Positions 27,114 through 36,936 are shown, counted from the first letter of the stretch. The stretch: DNA of 64,000 bases from Haloquadratum walsbyi J07HQW2 (GCF_000415985.1 NZ_KE356561.1:1733487-1797486); one strand, 5' to 3'. Made by a program: numbers and translations. The notes: a model not told the origin generated them from the letters alone.

Positions 27114-27448
27114 TGACGAGTGAGTATGGCTCCATTGCGATTTGGATGGTTATCGTCACATTAGGTATAATGACATTCACAATCCGTGTTTCATTCATCT
27201 CATTGTTTGGGTTCGTTGAGAATGTTCCTGATCGAGTCACTCATGCATTGCAATTCGTCCCACCAGCTGTATTCGCTGCGTTGACGGTCCCTGCATTCAT
27301 TGCACCAAACGGAGGTGTTGAATTCATCGGCAATGAGCAGCTTGTTGCTGGTATTATCGCAACAGCTGTTGCATGGTATATTGACGATGTGTTTGCGACA
27401 ATTATTGCGGGGATGCTGGCGTTGTGGGTCCTCAGATTTATGATTTGA
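27113..27448 (+). CDS. azlD: AzlD family branched-chain amino-acid exporter subunit
   Basis: The 111-residue small partner of AzlC. It has three to four helices: IWMVIVTLGIMTFTIRVSFI, RVTHALQFVPPAVFAALTVPAFIAP and VAGIIATAVAWYIDDVFATIIAGMLALWVLRF, in the order typical of AzlD. It begins within the azlC stop codon and is followed by about 110 bases before the second CPBP gene. Confidence 0.87.
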   Translation: MTSEYGSIAIWMVIVTLGIMTFTIRVSFISLFGFVENVPDRVTHALQFVPPAVFAALTVPAFIAPNGGVEFIGNEQLVAGIIATAVAWYIDDVFATIIAGMLALWVLRFMI

Positions 27449-27557
27449 GTTCAGGATATGGCTTTGATAAGTAAGATATTACACCACTGTGATACTTATG
27501 TTAACATCACCAGATGGCAACTGATATTCGAGTCGATACATAATCATTCATAATTAG

Positions 27558-28307
27558 ATGTCATCTGTCTCGTCGTCGCTTGATAACCCATACGTCCATC
27601 TCAAAGCATTTGGCGGCGCGTTCGTCATTATTGCACTCATTTTTGTCGCCGCTGCGGTTGCCATTTCTCTTGGCGGTGTTGCGGTCAGCGCCGTGGGTAT
27701 TGGACGTGATACTGCACTTGGGCTTGCACTGATGAGTGCATTTCAGTTCGTTGGCTTTGGTGTCGTCGGGGTTGGATATGCATATCTTACAGATCAACTC
27801 AATCGAATTGGATTAACGCGACCAACTAGTCGGGATCTGGTATGGATAGTTGGTGGGCTTGTTGTACTAATTGGATTATTTGCTGGAATTAATGCACTCT
27901 TTGGTCTGCTTGGGATTGAAAGTGCTGACAGTGCAATTATTGATCAGGGTCAAAACAATCCAGTGTACTTCCTCTATTTGATCCCGGTAACCATTTTTTT
28001 AGTGGGACCTGCAGAGGAACTTATTTTTCGAGGGCTTATTCAGACTCAGTTCCGCGACGCATATGGATCGATATTTGCTGTTGTTGCGGCAAGCAGCGTC
28101 TTTGCGGCGGTTCATTTCAGTTCATATAGTGGTGGTGACATTTTCGAACTGCTCGCAACGCTCATGACCATTCTTGTACTTGGTGCGACGCTCGGAATGC
28201 TGTATGAGCGAACGCGGACACTTCTAGTCCCCGCTGTTGTCCATGGGTTATTCAATACGGTTCAATTCGTATTAGCCTATGTTTCGATCGTTAATGGTGG
28301 TCTCTGA
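27558..28307 (+). CDS. CPBP family intramembrane metalloprotease (second copy)
   Basis: A 249-residue membrane protease with the same build as the copy at 23046. Catalytic residues are visible in PAEELIFRGL (Glu153, Glu154, Arg158), FAAVHFS (His186) and VVHGLFNT (His229, Asn233). The region GQNNPVYFLYLIPVTIFLVGPAEEL aligns by eye with MENPEILLLLIPASFLLIAPGEEL of the first copy. The two copies flank arcS, azlC and azlD. The target is unknown. Confidence 0.86.
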   Translation: MSSVSSSLDNPYVHLKAFGGAFVIIALIFVAAAVAISLGGVAVSAVGIGRDTALGLALMSAFQFVGFGVVGVGYAYLTDQLNRIGLTRPTSRDLVWIVGGLVVLIGLFAGINALFGLLGIESADSAIIDQGQNNPVYFLYLIPVTIFLVGPAEELIFRGLIQTQFRDAYGSIFAVVAASSVFAAVHFSSYSGGDIFELLATLMTILVLGATLGMLYERTRTLLVPAVVHGLFNTVQFVLAYVSIVNGGL

Positions 28308-28616
28308 GAATTCACAGACGATATAATAATAGCATATCTGCTATGTAGTCGTTTTAGCGAGCAACGATTAATAGGAAGACAGGAAGCATCTGTTCAGCGA
28401 GACCAACAGATCAAATACAGTTGTAGACGCTACCACGTATTTATACTCGATGGGCTAGCCTACTCTGACAATAATAACTGATTTGTTAAACATGAGAATT
28501 GTCGCATAAGAGTAGTCATAATCTCAGGTCCGATATACTATACTGTGCTAGTATTGGCTGCTGGTTATTTGTGATGACACAACGGTACTATGTATCTCTG
28601 TACTGTAAGATCACAA
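28308..28616. other. Intergenic spacer between converging genes
   Basis: About 310 bases separating the CPBP gene from nob1, which converge. A short hairpin, ATAGCA-TATC-TGCTAT at 28329-28344, sits 22 bases after the CPBP stop and could help termination. Nothing else was recognised. Confidence 0.45.
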
Positions 28617-29075
28617 TCACGCTGGATTCTTTCGTGCGAGTTCAGAACCGCAGACTGGACAACGCTCACGATTTTCTTCGAACTCTCGCCCGCATCCCTG
28701 ACACTGATACGTCCAGTTACGAGCTTCCTTGATGCCATCTCGTGCAATAATATTCACTGTGACATCAACGTGGTCAGCAACATTCTGCATCGCATAGTCA
28801 TCGGTGACAAGAACAGCGTCAAGTTCGAACGCGGTCGCAAGGAGTCGGACATCGGTCTCTGAAAGGGTCTCAGCATCTCCTGTTTCACGTGCTGCGCGTT
28901 TGATAGTGTCGACAGTACCACCTGCAGGGATATGGATATGCATCCCGGATCCCTCGTCAGCGTCAAACCTATAAGATGCTTCGCCTTCAAGCTCCTCGCG
29001 AACCATCGGGATTGATGCGGTGTCGTCTGTCGTATGATACTCGTGGATGAACGCCGAAGAATCAAGAACCTGCAT
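28617..29075 (-). CDS. nob1: rRNA maturation endonuclease Nob1
   Basis: PIN-domain nuclease that cuts the 3' end of pre-16S rRNA in late 30S assembly. PIN residues are present: MQVLDSSAFI (Asp5), REELEGE (Glu28 region), LSETDVRLLA (Asp75) and LVTDDYAMQNVA (Asp92, Asp93). The C-terminal zinc ribbon is YQCQGCGREF...CPVCG (Cys125, 128, 139, 142). Length 152 is normal. It follows the PRC-barrel gene by 20 bases on the same strand, and aIF5B is divergent from them, a ribosome-related neighbourhood. Confidence 0.95.
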   Translation of the reverse strand: MQVLDSSAFIHEYHTTDDTASIPMVREELEGEASYRFDADEGSGMHIHIPAGGTVDTIKRAARETGDAETLSETDVRLLATAFELDAVLVTDDYAMQNVADHVDVTVNIIARDGIKEARNWTYQCQGCGREFEENRERCPVCGSELARKNPA

Positions 29076-29095
29076 CGGAAAGCGCCTATGATAAG

Positions 29096-29341
29096 TTACC
29101 GCTGGACAACGATGTAATCTTCGACGGATTGAACAAGATTAACCGGGACTCGGATTCGTCCTTGTTCATCCTCGTCGAATTGAAGCTGATCAGTGAGGAT
29201 TTCACTGTGTGGTGATACTAATAGATCATTTAATTCGCCTGATTTTACATCCATCTCGACATTATACAGCGATCCAAGCTGAGTCCCATCGGAACCCATC
29301 ACAGCCTTTCCTGAGAGATTTTTAGCTAATTGCTCGCTCAT
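29096..29341 (-). CDS. PRC-barrel domain protein
   Basis: An 81-residue single PRC-barrel, the beta-barrel found in RimM and photosynthetic reaction centre H subunits: LAKNLSGKAVMGSDGTQLGSLYNVEMDVKSGELNDLLV, then IRVPVNLVQSVEDYIVV. Stand-alone archaeal copies beside nob1 and infB suggest a part in ribosome assembly or RNA binding, but that is by context only. It precedes nob1 in a likely two-gene operon. Confidence 0.88.
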   Translation of the reverse strand: MSEQLAKNLSGKAVMGSDGTQLGSLYNVEMDVKSGELNDLLVSPHSEILTDQLQFDEDEQGRIRVPVNLVQSVEDYIVVQR

Positions 29342-29428
29342 GCTCTCACGTATCGCACCGCATTATATAAATCTCAGGGGTTGATAATAGCAATGAATGA
29401 ATTAAATCCGAATTCGATGACGATGGAC

Positions 29429-29438
29429 TTAATTATAA
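29429..29438 (+). promoter_or_regulatory. TATA box of infB
   Basis: TTAATTATAA lies about 45-50 bases upstream of the ATGs at 29476 and 29482, predicting transcription from about 29460 and a leader of roughly 15-20 bases. Confidence 0.4.
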
Positions 29439-29475
29439 TCCAGCAGTATGATTCATATACCATTTTTCGGGATGA

Positions 29476-31344
29476 TTGATTATGTCTGATACCGACGCTG
29501 ACGCCGATACGGATGCTGTCTCAACGGCTGAAACAAATATGAATGTGGATGCAAATACTAGTGCAAATGGAGACACGCTTCGGACGCCAATCGTCGCTGT
29601 GCTTGGGCATGTTGATCACGGTAAGACAACGCTTCTTGATACGGTCCGTGGGTCTGCAGTAAGTGACGGTGAAGCGGGGGCAATCACGCAGCATATCGGA
29701 GCAACAGCCGTCCCACTTGAAACGGTCTCAGAGATGGCTGGTGAACTCGTCGATCCGACTGACTTTGATCTTCCTGGATTGTTATTTATTGATACGCCTG
29801 GACATCACTCATTTACCACGCTTCGATCACGTGGAGGCGCACTTGCGGATATTGCAGTCGTTGTTGTTGATGTGAATGATGGATTCCAGCCACAGACGGT
29901 TGAGGCGCTAAACATTCTTCAGCGAACTGGCACCCCATTCGTTGTCGCGGCGAACAAGGTTGATACGACCCCAGGATGGACTCCGACAGATGGATCACCA
30001 ATTCAGCCTACATATGAATCACAGCCGAGTGCTGCCCGCGACCGGCTTGATGAGCAACTGTATGAACTTATTGGTGATCTTTCTGATGAGGGGTTCTCAG
30101 GCGATCTCTATTGGCGCGTGCAAAACTTTACGAAAAACGTTGGTGTCGTGCCATTATCAGCAATCACAAGCGAAGGAGTCCCAGATCTGCTTGCGGTGTT
30201 AATGGGTCTTTCACAGCGATACATGCGCAAGCAGATGGCTATTGATATCACTGGACCTGGTGCGGGGACCATTCTTGAAGTGAAAGATGAGCGTGGATTT
30301 GGAGCGACTGTTGATGTTGTTCTATATGATGGGAGTGTTCGACCAGACGACATCATTGCTGTTGGTGGGACTGAGGGACCGATTATAACCGATGTTCGTG
30401 CGTTATTACAGCCACGACCAAACGCTGAAATTCGCACTGAAGACCGATTTGACCGTGTTGATATCGCACAAGCTGCAGCAGGAGTCAAAATTGCAGCTCC
30501 GGATCTTGATAATGCAATGGCGGGGGCTCCTCTCCGTGTTGTCCGTGACCGAGACCGGGCAAGTGTGGTTAGTGAGGTTGAGGCTGAACTTGCTGATATT
30601 GCGGTAGAAACTGCTGATGAAGGTGTGGTTGTGAAAGCCGACACGCTTGGAAGTCTTGAAGCAATGGCAAATGCATTAAAAGAGGCTGATGTTCCAATTC
30701 TTCGTGCAGAGGTCGGTGACGTTGCTCCTCGAGACATTGCTGTTGCGTCGACAGCAAATGAGGAGGAACATCAGGCAATTCTTGGATTCAGCGTTGATAT
30801 CCTCTCAAATGCGAGCGATGAACTTGAAGAAAGCAATGTTCGTCTATTTGCTGATGATGTCATATATCAGCTTGTCGAAGATTATGAGTCATACATTGAT
30901 GAACGAGAGCGTGCACAACAAGAGACTGTTTTAGATAACATCGTCCGTCCGTGTCGATTTCGAATTCTCGAAGACCACGTATTCAGACAGTCAAGTCCTG
31001 CTGTTGTTGGGGTTGAAGTTCTCTCTGGTACGTTGAAGAACAATCAATATATTGTTAAATGGAATGGGAACGAGACAACACGTGTTGGTGAACTTTCCGG
31101 GATTCAAGAGCAAGGCGAAGATGTCTCCTCAGCGCGAGTAGGTACGCGTGTTTCTGTTGCTATGGATGGACCAACTGTTGGTCGTCAGATTGAAGAAGGT
31201 GATGAACTGTGGATTGAATTGCCCGAGAAGCACGCTAAGATTCTTGAACAAGAGCTGACCGATGAGATTCCAGCGGATGAGCTTGAGGCACTGACTAGCT
31301 ATCTTGACTCTCACCGCAAGCGCGATCCTTTCTGGGGGAAGTGA
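29476..31344 (+). CDS. infB: Translation initiation factor aIF5B (IF-2 homologue)
   Basis: GTPase that promotes subunit joining in translation initiation. After a 35-residue acidic Asp/Ala/Thr-rich extension (a halophile trait) come G1 GHVDHGKTT (about 44-52), G3 DTPGHHSF (about 110-117) and G4 NKVD (about 157-160), then beta-barrel domains and the C-terminal part with GVEVLSGTLKNNQYIV and a terminal SHRKRDPFWGK as in archaeal IF5B. Of 622 residues none of the main domains is missing. The second Met (29482, MSDTDADAD) is an equally good start. Confidence 0.95.
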   Translation: MIMSDTDADADTDAVSTAETNMNVDANTSANGDTLRTPIVAVLGHVDHGKTTLLDTVRGSAVSDGEAGAITQHIGATAVPLETVSEMAGELVDPTDFDLPGLLFIDTPGHHSFTTLRSRGGALADIAVVVVDVNDGFQPQTVEALNILQRTGTPFVVAANKVDTTPGWTPTDGSPIQPTYESQPSAARDRLDEQLYELIGDLSDEGFSGDLYWRVQNFTKNVGVVPLSAITSEGVPDLLAVLMGLSQRYMRKQMAIDITGPGAGTILEVKDERGFGATVDVVLYDGSVRPDDIIAVGGTEGPIITDVRALLQPRPNAEIRTEDRFDRVDIAQAAAGVKIAAPDLDNAMAGAPLRVVRDRDRASVVSEVEAELADIAVETADEGVVVKADTLGSLEAMANALKEADVPILRAEVGDVAPRDIAVASTANEEEHQAILGFSVDILSNASDELEESNVRLFADDVIYQLVEDYESYIDERERAQQETVLDNIVRPCRFRILEDHVFRQSSPAVVGVEVLSGTLKNNQYIVKWNGNETTRVGELSGIQEQGEDVSSARVGTRVSVAMDGPTVGRQIEEGDELWIELPEKHAKILEQELTDEIPADELEALTSYLDSHRKRDPFWGK

Positions 31345-31761
31345 ACTATCTTGATGCTATCGTGTTGATTTGATCTCAGACGACACTGAGAAGATTGGAT
31401 GTCGCATGATAGTGTAGATACCGCTTCATTCATTTTATTATGATACTAGTTGCTCGTTATCAGATGAGAGATTTCTGAAGCGTGTAGTGTATATTTACTT
31501 CAATAGTTGTCTCCGGTTCACTTTGCTGGAGTACTGGTGAGTGACATATATTATTAATCAATCTCTGCTACGATACGATGTGGTATTTATCTGAAGACAA
31601 TATAATAACACGATCGGGACTGGGACTTCCCCGTGATCATGATTACAATACCCAGTTGAGTAGAAATAACTCTCAATATATTACGGGGAAATTTATAGAT
31701 AGACTGAGTCTGCGGAATTCTATCAATGCATTACATCAACACAAGTTGGAATTCGGGACTT
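31345..31761. other. AT-rich spacer between converging genes
   Basis: About 415 bases with no credible gene. A weak hairpin, CTCAG-ACGACA-CTGAG at 31375-31390, lies 31 bases beyond the infB stop. A 63-codon frame at 31578-31769 has no family features and an unnatural composition. Confidence 0.45.
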
Positions 31762-32142
31762 TTATCTAGCAGTCGGTGTGATGTCGTCGCCAACAGTATT
31801 CATGACCTGAAATGCAGCTGAAGCGGCTAGTCCACGAGCAACTTCATCACAATCTTCATCTGTGAGTCCGGACTCAAGATCATCTTCATCAGGGGTAAAA
31901 CCGGCGCTGACTGGGCGACCTGCAGGTGGCTGGACAGCAACCGTTGCCTGTGGACCGTCTGTTCCATATGACAACTCCGACCCAACAGCGTAGCCTTCTG
32001 GAAGATACATCTCGGTTTGAGCAACGATTCCCGCAACAGCATGCCGAAGGGTTCGTACCTGTGACATTGAAACGTCAAAATCTGTGGGTTGACCCGCGTC
32101 AACAACACCTGGCGCACCGGCATACGGGTTATTTCCATTCAT
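31762..32142 (-). CDS. DUF5811 family protein
   Basis: A 126-residue soluble protein starting MNGNNPYAGAPGVVDAGQP. The conserved blocks are VRTLRHAVAGIVAQTEMYLP, YAVGSELSYGTDGPQATVAVQPPAGRPVSAGF and ARGLAASAAFQV, matching the haloarchaeal DUF5811 family of unknown function as I remember it. An upstream in-frame ATG at 32172 would add ten hydrophobic residues and is unlikely because MNGNxPYAG is the usual start. Confidence 0.72.
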   Translation of the reverse strand: MNGNNPYAGAPGVVDAGQPTDFDVSMSQVRTLRHAVAGIVAQTEMYLPEGYAVGSELSYGTDGPQATVAVQPPAGRPVSAGFTPDEDDLESGLTDEDCDEVARGLAASAAFQVMNTVGDDITPTAR

Positions 32143-32462
32143 CGATATAGTGATCAATATATGGAGAGCCAATTCATAAAGTCGTCGCCATGGCTAATCA
32201 TTGTCAGCAAGAATATAAATGTAGTGTAGTTACGTATCAACCACTTTATTCATCCGTAGCTACAGCCACTCGGTAGTTGAGTAAAAAATGTGGTGATTGT
32301 GTGAGTCTTTAATCATATTGTGCCTGAGAATTGTGCACCATTATATTCCCATTGAACATGCAGCTATTACTCAATCGGTGCTCACTGTGGAAGGGGACTA
32401 ACGTCTTAGCTCATTCAGTCGAATGAGAGAAACGAAATTGAACTTGTGTTGATATGCGGTCA
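32143..32462. other. Intergenic spacer upstream of DUF5811, downstream of uvrA
   Basis: About 320 bases, AT-rich, holding the DUF5811 promoter region and the uvrA 3' flank. No gene, repeat or clear terminator was recognised. Confidence 0.4.
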
Positions 32463-35400
32463 CTAGTCGTCGTTCGTAGTTGGAGTCGGCTCTTTTTTAC
32501 TAGCATCAGCATTAGATCTAGTGGTATCCTGGTCTGTGTCCATCTCAGTAACTGAATCAGTGACTGCAGCATTATCACGGTCTGCTCGTGGACCTGCAAT
32601 ATCTACATCCGGAAGGTGATCTCGAAGATACTGTCCAGTGTATGATGCATCAGTCCGTGCAACGGATTCAGGTGTTCCAACTGCGACGATATCGCCGCCA
32701 TTTTCGCCACCTTCAGGACCCAGATCAACAATAGTATCAGCATTTTTGATCAGATCAAGTTCATGTTCAACCACAACAACAGTGTTGCCGTTATCTGTCA
32801 ATCGCTGTAATACTGAAATCAGTTTTCGTTCATCCTCTTTATGAAGCCCGGTTGTTGGTTCGTCAAGTAAATATAGCGTATCGCCTGTTTGTCTCTTTCC
32901 GAGTTCTTCTGCAAGCTTGACTCGCTGTGCCTCACCGCCTGAAAGCGTCGTCGATGGCTGTCCAAGTGTCATATATCCGAGCCCGACGTCCTCAAGCAGT
33001 TGGAGTCGGCGACGGAGTTGATTATTTGCTGAAAAGAACTCAAGTGCTTCAGAAACTTCCATCTCAAGAATATCAGCGATCGTTTTCTCTTTATATGTAA
33101 TATCAAGCGTTTTGTCATTGTATCGTGCACCATCACACGTTTCACAAGGAACGTACACGTCTGAAAGGAAGTTCATATCAATCTTCACTGTTCCTTGTCC
33201 ACCACAGGTCTCACACCGACCGCCCTTAACATTGAATGAGAATCGACCCTTCGCATATCCTCGTTGTTTTGATAATTTCGTTTCCGCAAATAGTTCACGG
33301 ACATAATCAAAGACTCCAGTGTACGTTGCTGGATTCGACCGTGGTGTCCGCCCAATTGGTGATTGGTCAATAAGTCGCACTGTTTCGATTTGCTCTGTCC
33401 CCTCAATTGCATCATGCTCTCCAGGGTCAACTGAGGTATTATTATTCATTTCTCGGGCAAGACCCTTGTATAAGATATCATGCATAAGTGTTGATTTGCC
33501 TGACCCTGAAACACCAGTGATTGCTGTGAACTGCCCGATTGGAAGACGCACATCAAGATTGCTAAGATTATGTTGACGGGCACCGCGGATTGTCAATGCA
33601 GTATCTGACTCACGCCGTTGCTCCGGAACAGGGATTTGGCGTTGACCAGAAAGATAACTACCAGTGATTGAGTCTTCAGCCTCACATATCGTGTCAAAAT
33701 CACCGTGGGCAACAACCTCACCACCGCGTTTGCCAGGACCAGGACCCATATCAATAATTGAGTCCGCACGTCGCATTGTCTCTTCATCATGCTCAACGAC
33801 AAGAAGTGTGTTTCCGAGATCACGAAGTCCCTCAAGCGTATCTAAAAGCCGATCGTTATCGCGCTGATGAAGCCCAATCGATGGCTCATCAAGCACATAT
33901 AATACACCGACGAGCCCAGATCCAACCTGTGTCGCAAGACGGATCCGCTGGCTCTCTCCACCTGAGAGCGTCGATGCCTCACGATCAAGGGTGAGATATT
34001 CCAGTCCAACCTCTTGCATAAATCCTAATCGCGCACGGATTTCCTTGAGAATCTCTGAGGCGATTGTTTCCTCGCGGGCATTGAGTTCTGATTCAAGCCC
34101 CTCAAAATGAGTAAGCGCGTCGGCAATACTCATTTGATTAACCTCAGTGATTGCTGTCCCACCAACAAGAACATGCCGTGACTGTTTTTTGAGACGTGTC
34201 CCATCGCAAGCGGGACATGTTGTTACTGCCATGTAGTCCTCAATATGTTCTCGTGTTGAATCAGAGTCCGTCTCAACGTGTCTGCGTTCAAGATTCGGAA
34301 TAACACCCTCGAAACGTTTTGTTTTTCGACGGGTTCCATTCCGTGTCCGACTTTCGAATACTACCTCTTCATCAGTACCGTAGAGGAATTGGCGTTGTAT
34401 ATCTGAGTCGAGTTCAGCGAATGGTGTCTTAGCACTGACATCAAAGTGAGCGGCAACAGCGTCAATTCGGGTCCGATAGTATGAGCGGTCATAAGACCAC
34501 GCTTCAAAAACATCTGTAAGCGGTTTTGAGGTATCACGAACAACAAGGGCCTCATCAACCTCTTTTGTCTGACCCAGTCCCTCACATTCCGGACATGCCC
34601 CGTATGGACTATTAAATGAGAATGACCGTGTTTCAATTTCGGAAAATTGGACATCAGAGTTCGGATTTCCTAATTCCTCAGAGAACTCGATAATAAGCCG
34701 GTCATCACTGCTACCACCAAGTGCTCCTGTTGAGCGCGCATTCGAAGCAAACGACACATCGGCAGGGGGATCAGGAATAATCACTTTCAGGACGCCATCA
34801 GCCTCCGTAAGTGCTGTTTCGACTGAATCCGTGATTCGAGCTGTCGCCTCCGGATCGATTTTTATTCGGTCAACGATAACATCAATCGTATGATCATAGT
34901 TCTTATCAAGTGATGGTGTTTCTCTCGTGAGGTCGTATGTTTCACCGTCGACTTCGACGCGGGCATATCCATCAGCAACGAGTTCATCAAATCGATCTGC
35001 AAATGTCCCCTTGTCATCACGGGCAATTGGTGCAGCAACTTTTGCACGCGTGTCGGCTGGCAAGGACATGAGTTGTTCAACCATTTCCTGTGCAGATTGC
35101 TCACCGACTACTTCACCGGTGAGAGGGTCATATTGTGTCCCTACGCGGGCGTACAGTAATCGAAGATAGTCATGGAGTTCAGTGACTGTCCCGACAGTCG
35201 AGCGTGGATTATTTGCTGCGTTTTTTTGATCAATCGAAATTGCTGGTGATAATCCCTCGACAGATTCGACCTGTGGTTTGTCCATTTGTCCGAGGAAGTT
35301 CCGTGCATATGCGGATAATGACTCAATATATCGTCGTTGACCTTCTGCATATATTGTCTCAAATGCAAGAGATGACTTCCCTGAACCGGAAAGACCAGTA

Positions 35401-35492
35401 ACGACAGTAAATGATTCCCGCGGAATCTGGACGTCGAGGTCGTCAAGATTATGTTCCTCAGCCCCGCGGACCTCGATAAATTCCGTGCTCAT
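32463..35492 (-). CDS. uvrA: Excinuclease ABC subunit A
   Basis: Damage-sensing ATPase of the UvrABC nucleotide excision repair system, acquired by haloarchaea from bacteria. Two ABC modules are visible: Walker A GLSGSGKSS (about 33-41) and GVSGSGKST (about 645-653), signatures LSGGESQRIRLA and LSGGEAQRVKLAEEL, and Walker B YVLDEPSIGLHQRD and YLLDEPTTGLHKEDE. Zinc modules show CPECEGLG/CPACDGTRL and CETCGGQG/CETCDGARY. At 1009 residues it is slightly long because of an acidic Asp/Thr-rich C-terminal extension of about 45 residues. It appears to stand alone. Confidence 0.96.
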   Translation of the reverse strand: MSTEFIEVRGAEEHNLDDLDVQIPRESFTVVTGLSGSGKSSLAFETIYAEGQRRYIESLSAYARNFLGQMDKPQVESVEGLSPAISIDQKNAANNPRSTVGTVTELHDYLRLLYARVGTQYDPLTGEVVGEQSAQEMVEQLMSLPADTRAKVAAPIARDDKGTFADRFDELVADGYARVEVDGETYDLTRETPSLDKNYDHTIDVIVDRIKIDPEATARITDSVETALTEADGVLKVIIPDPPADVSFASNARSTGALGGSSDDRLIIEFSEELGNPNSDVQFSEIETRSFSFNSPYGACPECEGLGQTKEVDEALVVRDTSKPLTDVFEAWSYDRSYYRTRIDAVAAHFDVSAKTPFAELDSDIQRQFLYGTDEEVVFESRTRNGTRRKTKRFEGVIPNLERRHVETDSDSTREHIEDYMAVTTCPACDGTRLKKQSRHVLVGGTAITEVNQMSIADALTHFEGLESELNAREETIASEILKEIRARLGFMQEVGLEYLTLDREASTLSGGESQRIRLATQVGSGLVGVLYVLDEPSIGLHQRDNDRLLDTLEGLRDLGNTLLVVEHDEETMRRADSIIDMGPGPGKRGGEVVAHGDFDTICEAEDSITGSYLSGQRQIPVPEQRRESDTALTIRGARQHNLSNLDVRLPIGQFTAITGVSGSGKSTLMHDILYKGLAREMNNNTSVDPGEHDAIEGTEQIETVRLIDQSPIGRTPRSNPATYTGVFDYVRELFAETKLSKQRGYAKGRFSFNVKGGRCETCGGQGTVKIDMNFLSDVYVPCETCDGARYNDKTLDITYKEKTIADILEMEVSEALEFFSANNQLRRRLQLLEDVGLGYMTLGQPSTTLSGGEAQRVKLAEELGKRQTGDTLYLLDEPTTGLHKEDERKLISVLQRLTDNGNTVVVVEHELDLIKNADTIVDLGPEGGENGGDIVAVGTPESVARTDASYTGQYLRDHLPDVDIAGPRADRDNAAVTDSVTEMDTDQDTTRSNADASKKEPTPTTNDD

Positions 35493-35732
35493 CTACGCGC
35501 CGATATGATGAGCGGAGGGGAAAGCGTGTCGGGTGATGTCGAGGTAAAGACGATGTGAAAGCACGGTTATATAAACTCTGAAATAAGGTCTTGTGACACA
35601 TGGATAGCCGTTCATATCGATGAATGAGAATATTAGTAATATCTAAGTATTGCATCATCATGCCAGAAATAATATTTGCGATCTTACCACTCACAGGTCG
35701 GAGATGTTCTGATATATCGATATGTAGACAGA

Positions 35733-36080
35733 TTATATTTTTTCTCGAGAGATAGCAACACCAGTCGGTGCAATAATTAGTTGGTCATCTCCTTTCTGAA
35801 CCATGTCGCCGTCGACCTCTTCGATTACGCGACCTAAATCGTCGACAATACGTTCCATTGTATTATCAGTCGTTGTATGTCGAATGATGTCTGCAACGAC
35901 GAGATCGCCATCGTATACAGCGTCCTTGATATCTATAATATCCTGTTGCCCACCAATTTCTGCGAATCGAACTCGGACATCGGCGTCGCCCCGGACTGTC
36001 TCGAAGTCATCAAGATCAAGCTCAACGTATTCATTCGGTGTGTCGGCCTCTCCACCGATGATTTTGTTCATAATTCCCAT
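35733..36080 (-). CDS. sepF: Cell division protein SepF
   Basis: Membrane anchor for FtsZ at the division site in archaea. Starting at MGIMNKIIGG, the N-terminal amphipathic segment would bind the membrane, followed by an acidic linker YVELDLDDFETV and the SepF core ADVRVRFAEIGGQQDIIDIKDAVYDGDLVVADII, then VIEEVDGDMVQKGDDQLIIAPTGVAISREKI. Length 115 fits haloarchaeal SepF. An upstream ATG at 36125 adds 15 residues that would disrupt the membrane-targeting start. In a square, flat cell, FtsZ placement by SepF is of special interest. Confidence 0.92.
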   Translation of the reverse strand: MGIMNKIIGGEADTPNEYVELDLDDFETVRGDADVRVRFAEIGGQQDIIDIKDAVYDGDLVVADIIRHTTTDNTMERIVDDLGRVIEEVDGDMVQKGDDQLIIAPTGVAISREKI

Positions 36081-36246
36081 ATATGACACAAACAAAACAA
36101 TGCTGTTAGTTCTTGCGTCAGACACATTTCAACTGGCTTGCAAGTATTCTTATCAATTTTAGTATGATCGAATAACTCAGAAGAAATCTGCTTAACTAGG
36201 GATTATGAACAGTCGTCAAAACGGATTGAAGCTTTGATTACGCTAT

Positions 36247-36936
36247 TCAGTCGTCAGCGACTGATGGTGCCGTACTGTCAGATCGTAATGCTGTCGAACT
36301 AACAGGGTCAAACTCGTTGAAATGAACAATCTCATCGACTGGATGGCAGTGCTTTCGCGCGTTTGTCTGATCAGCGGAATTTTCAGCAGGGTAACCAAGT
36401 GTTATGAGCATGATCGGTTCGTATTGGTCACTATCAGCGTCGATTAAATCAAGTACAGCCTCATCGTCGTAGCCACCTATCGGACACGAAGATACTTGTT
36501 TATTCCAAGCCGTCGCCATCAACATCGTCGCAGCAATCGTTGATGATGTCACAGTCCAAACACGGCGCTCTGTCTCAGGAAGTTCAGACATATTCATAAC
36601 GTTCTCAACTACGGCATCGCGAGCATCCTGACTCGGCAATCCTTATTGACCCAGTCATCAAGAACAGTCTCAGCATGTACGCTAGGATCTTTATTCTCAG
36701 GGACAACAATATCAACCGGAGCCTCAGTGACATGTTCTTTATCATGTGCAGCCTTACGGAGGGCAACGCGTTCATTATCATCGGTGAGAACGACAAACTC
36801 CCCACGGTTGAAGATTGTAACTCGAGGATGCAAGTCGCACTTGCTCAAAGATTGACTCAATCATCTCGCGACTAAGATTTCTTGAAGCCTACTGGTGAAC
36901 GGACCGACGACCTGCGATTACGTCATCAAATTGCAT
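36247..36936 (-). pseudogene. Broken nitroreductase-family gene
   Basis: The gene can be followed in pieces from an ATG at 36934-36936 (MQFDDVIAGRRSVHQ, then TAG), through MIESIFEQVRLASSSYNLQPW in another frame, FVVLTDDNERVALRKAAHDKEHV (frame ending 36609) and finally ENVMNMSELPETERRVWTVTS to VDEIVHFNEFDP (frame 36639-36247). Together they cover a whole FMN-dependent nitroreductase of about 210 residues, including the FMN-binding RRSV start and the CPIGGYDDEAVLDLI block. One stop and at least two frameshifts make it a clear pseudogene; the C-terminal piece alone should be inactive. Confidence 0.85.

Noticed and set aside
30108..30737. 209-codon open frame antisense to infB
   Set aside because: It lies wholly inside the aIF5B gene and its product is Arg/Ser-rich, the usual mirror of acidic halophile coding. 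It has no family features.
31578..31769. 63-codon frame downstream of infB
   Set aside because: Asn/Arg/Ser-rich, no acidic bias, no ribosome-binding site or promoter.
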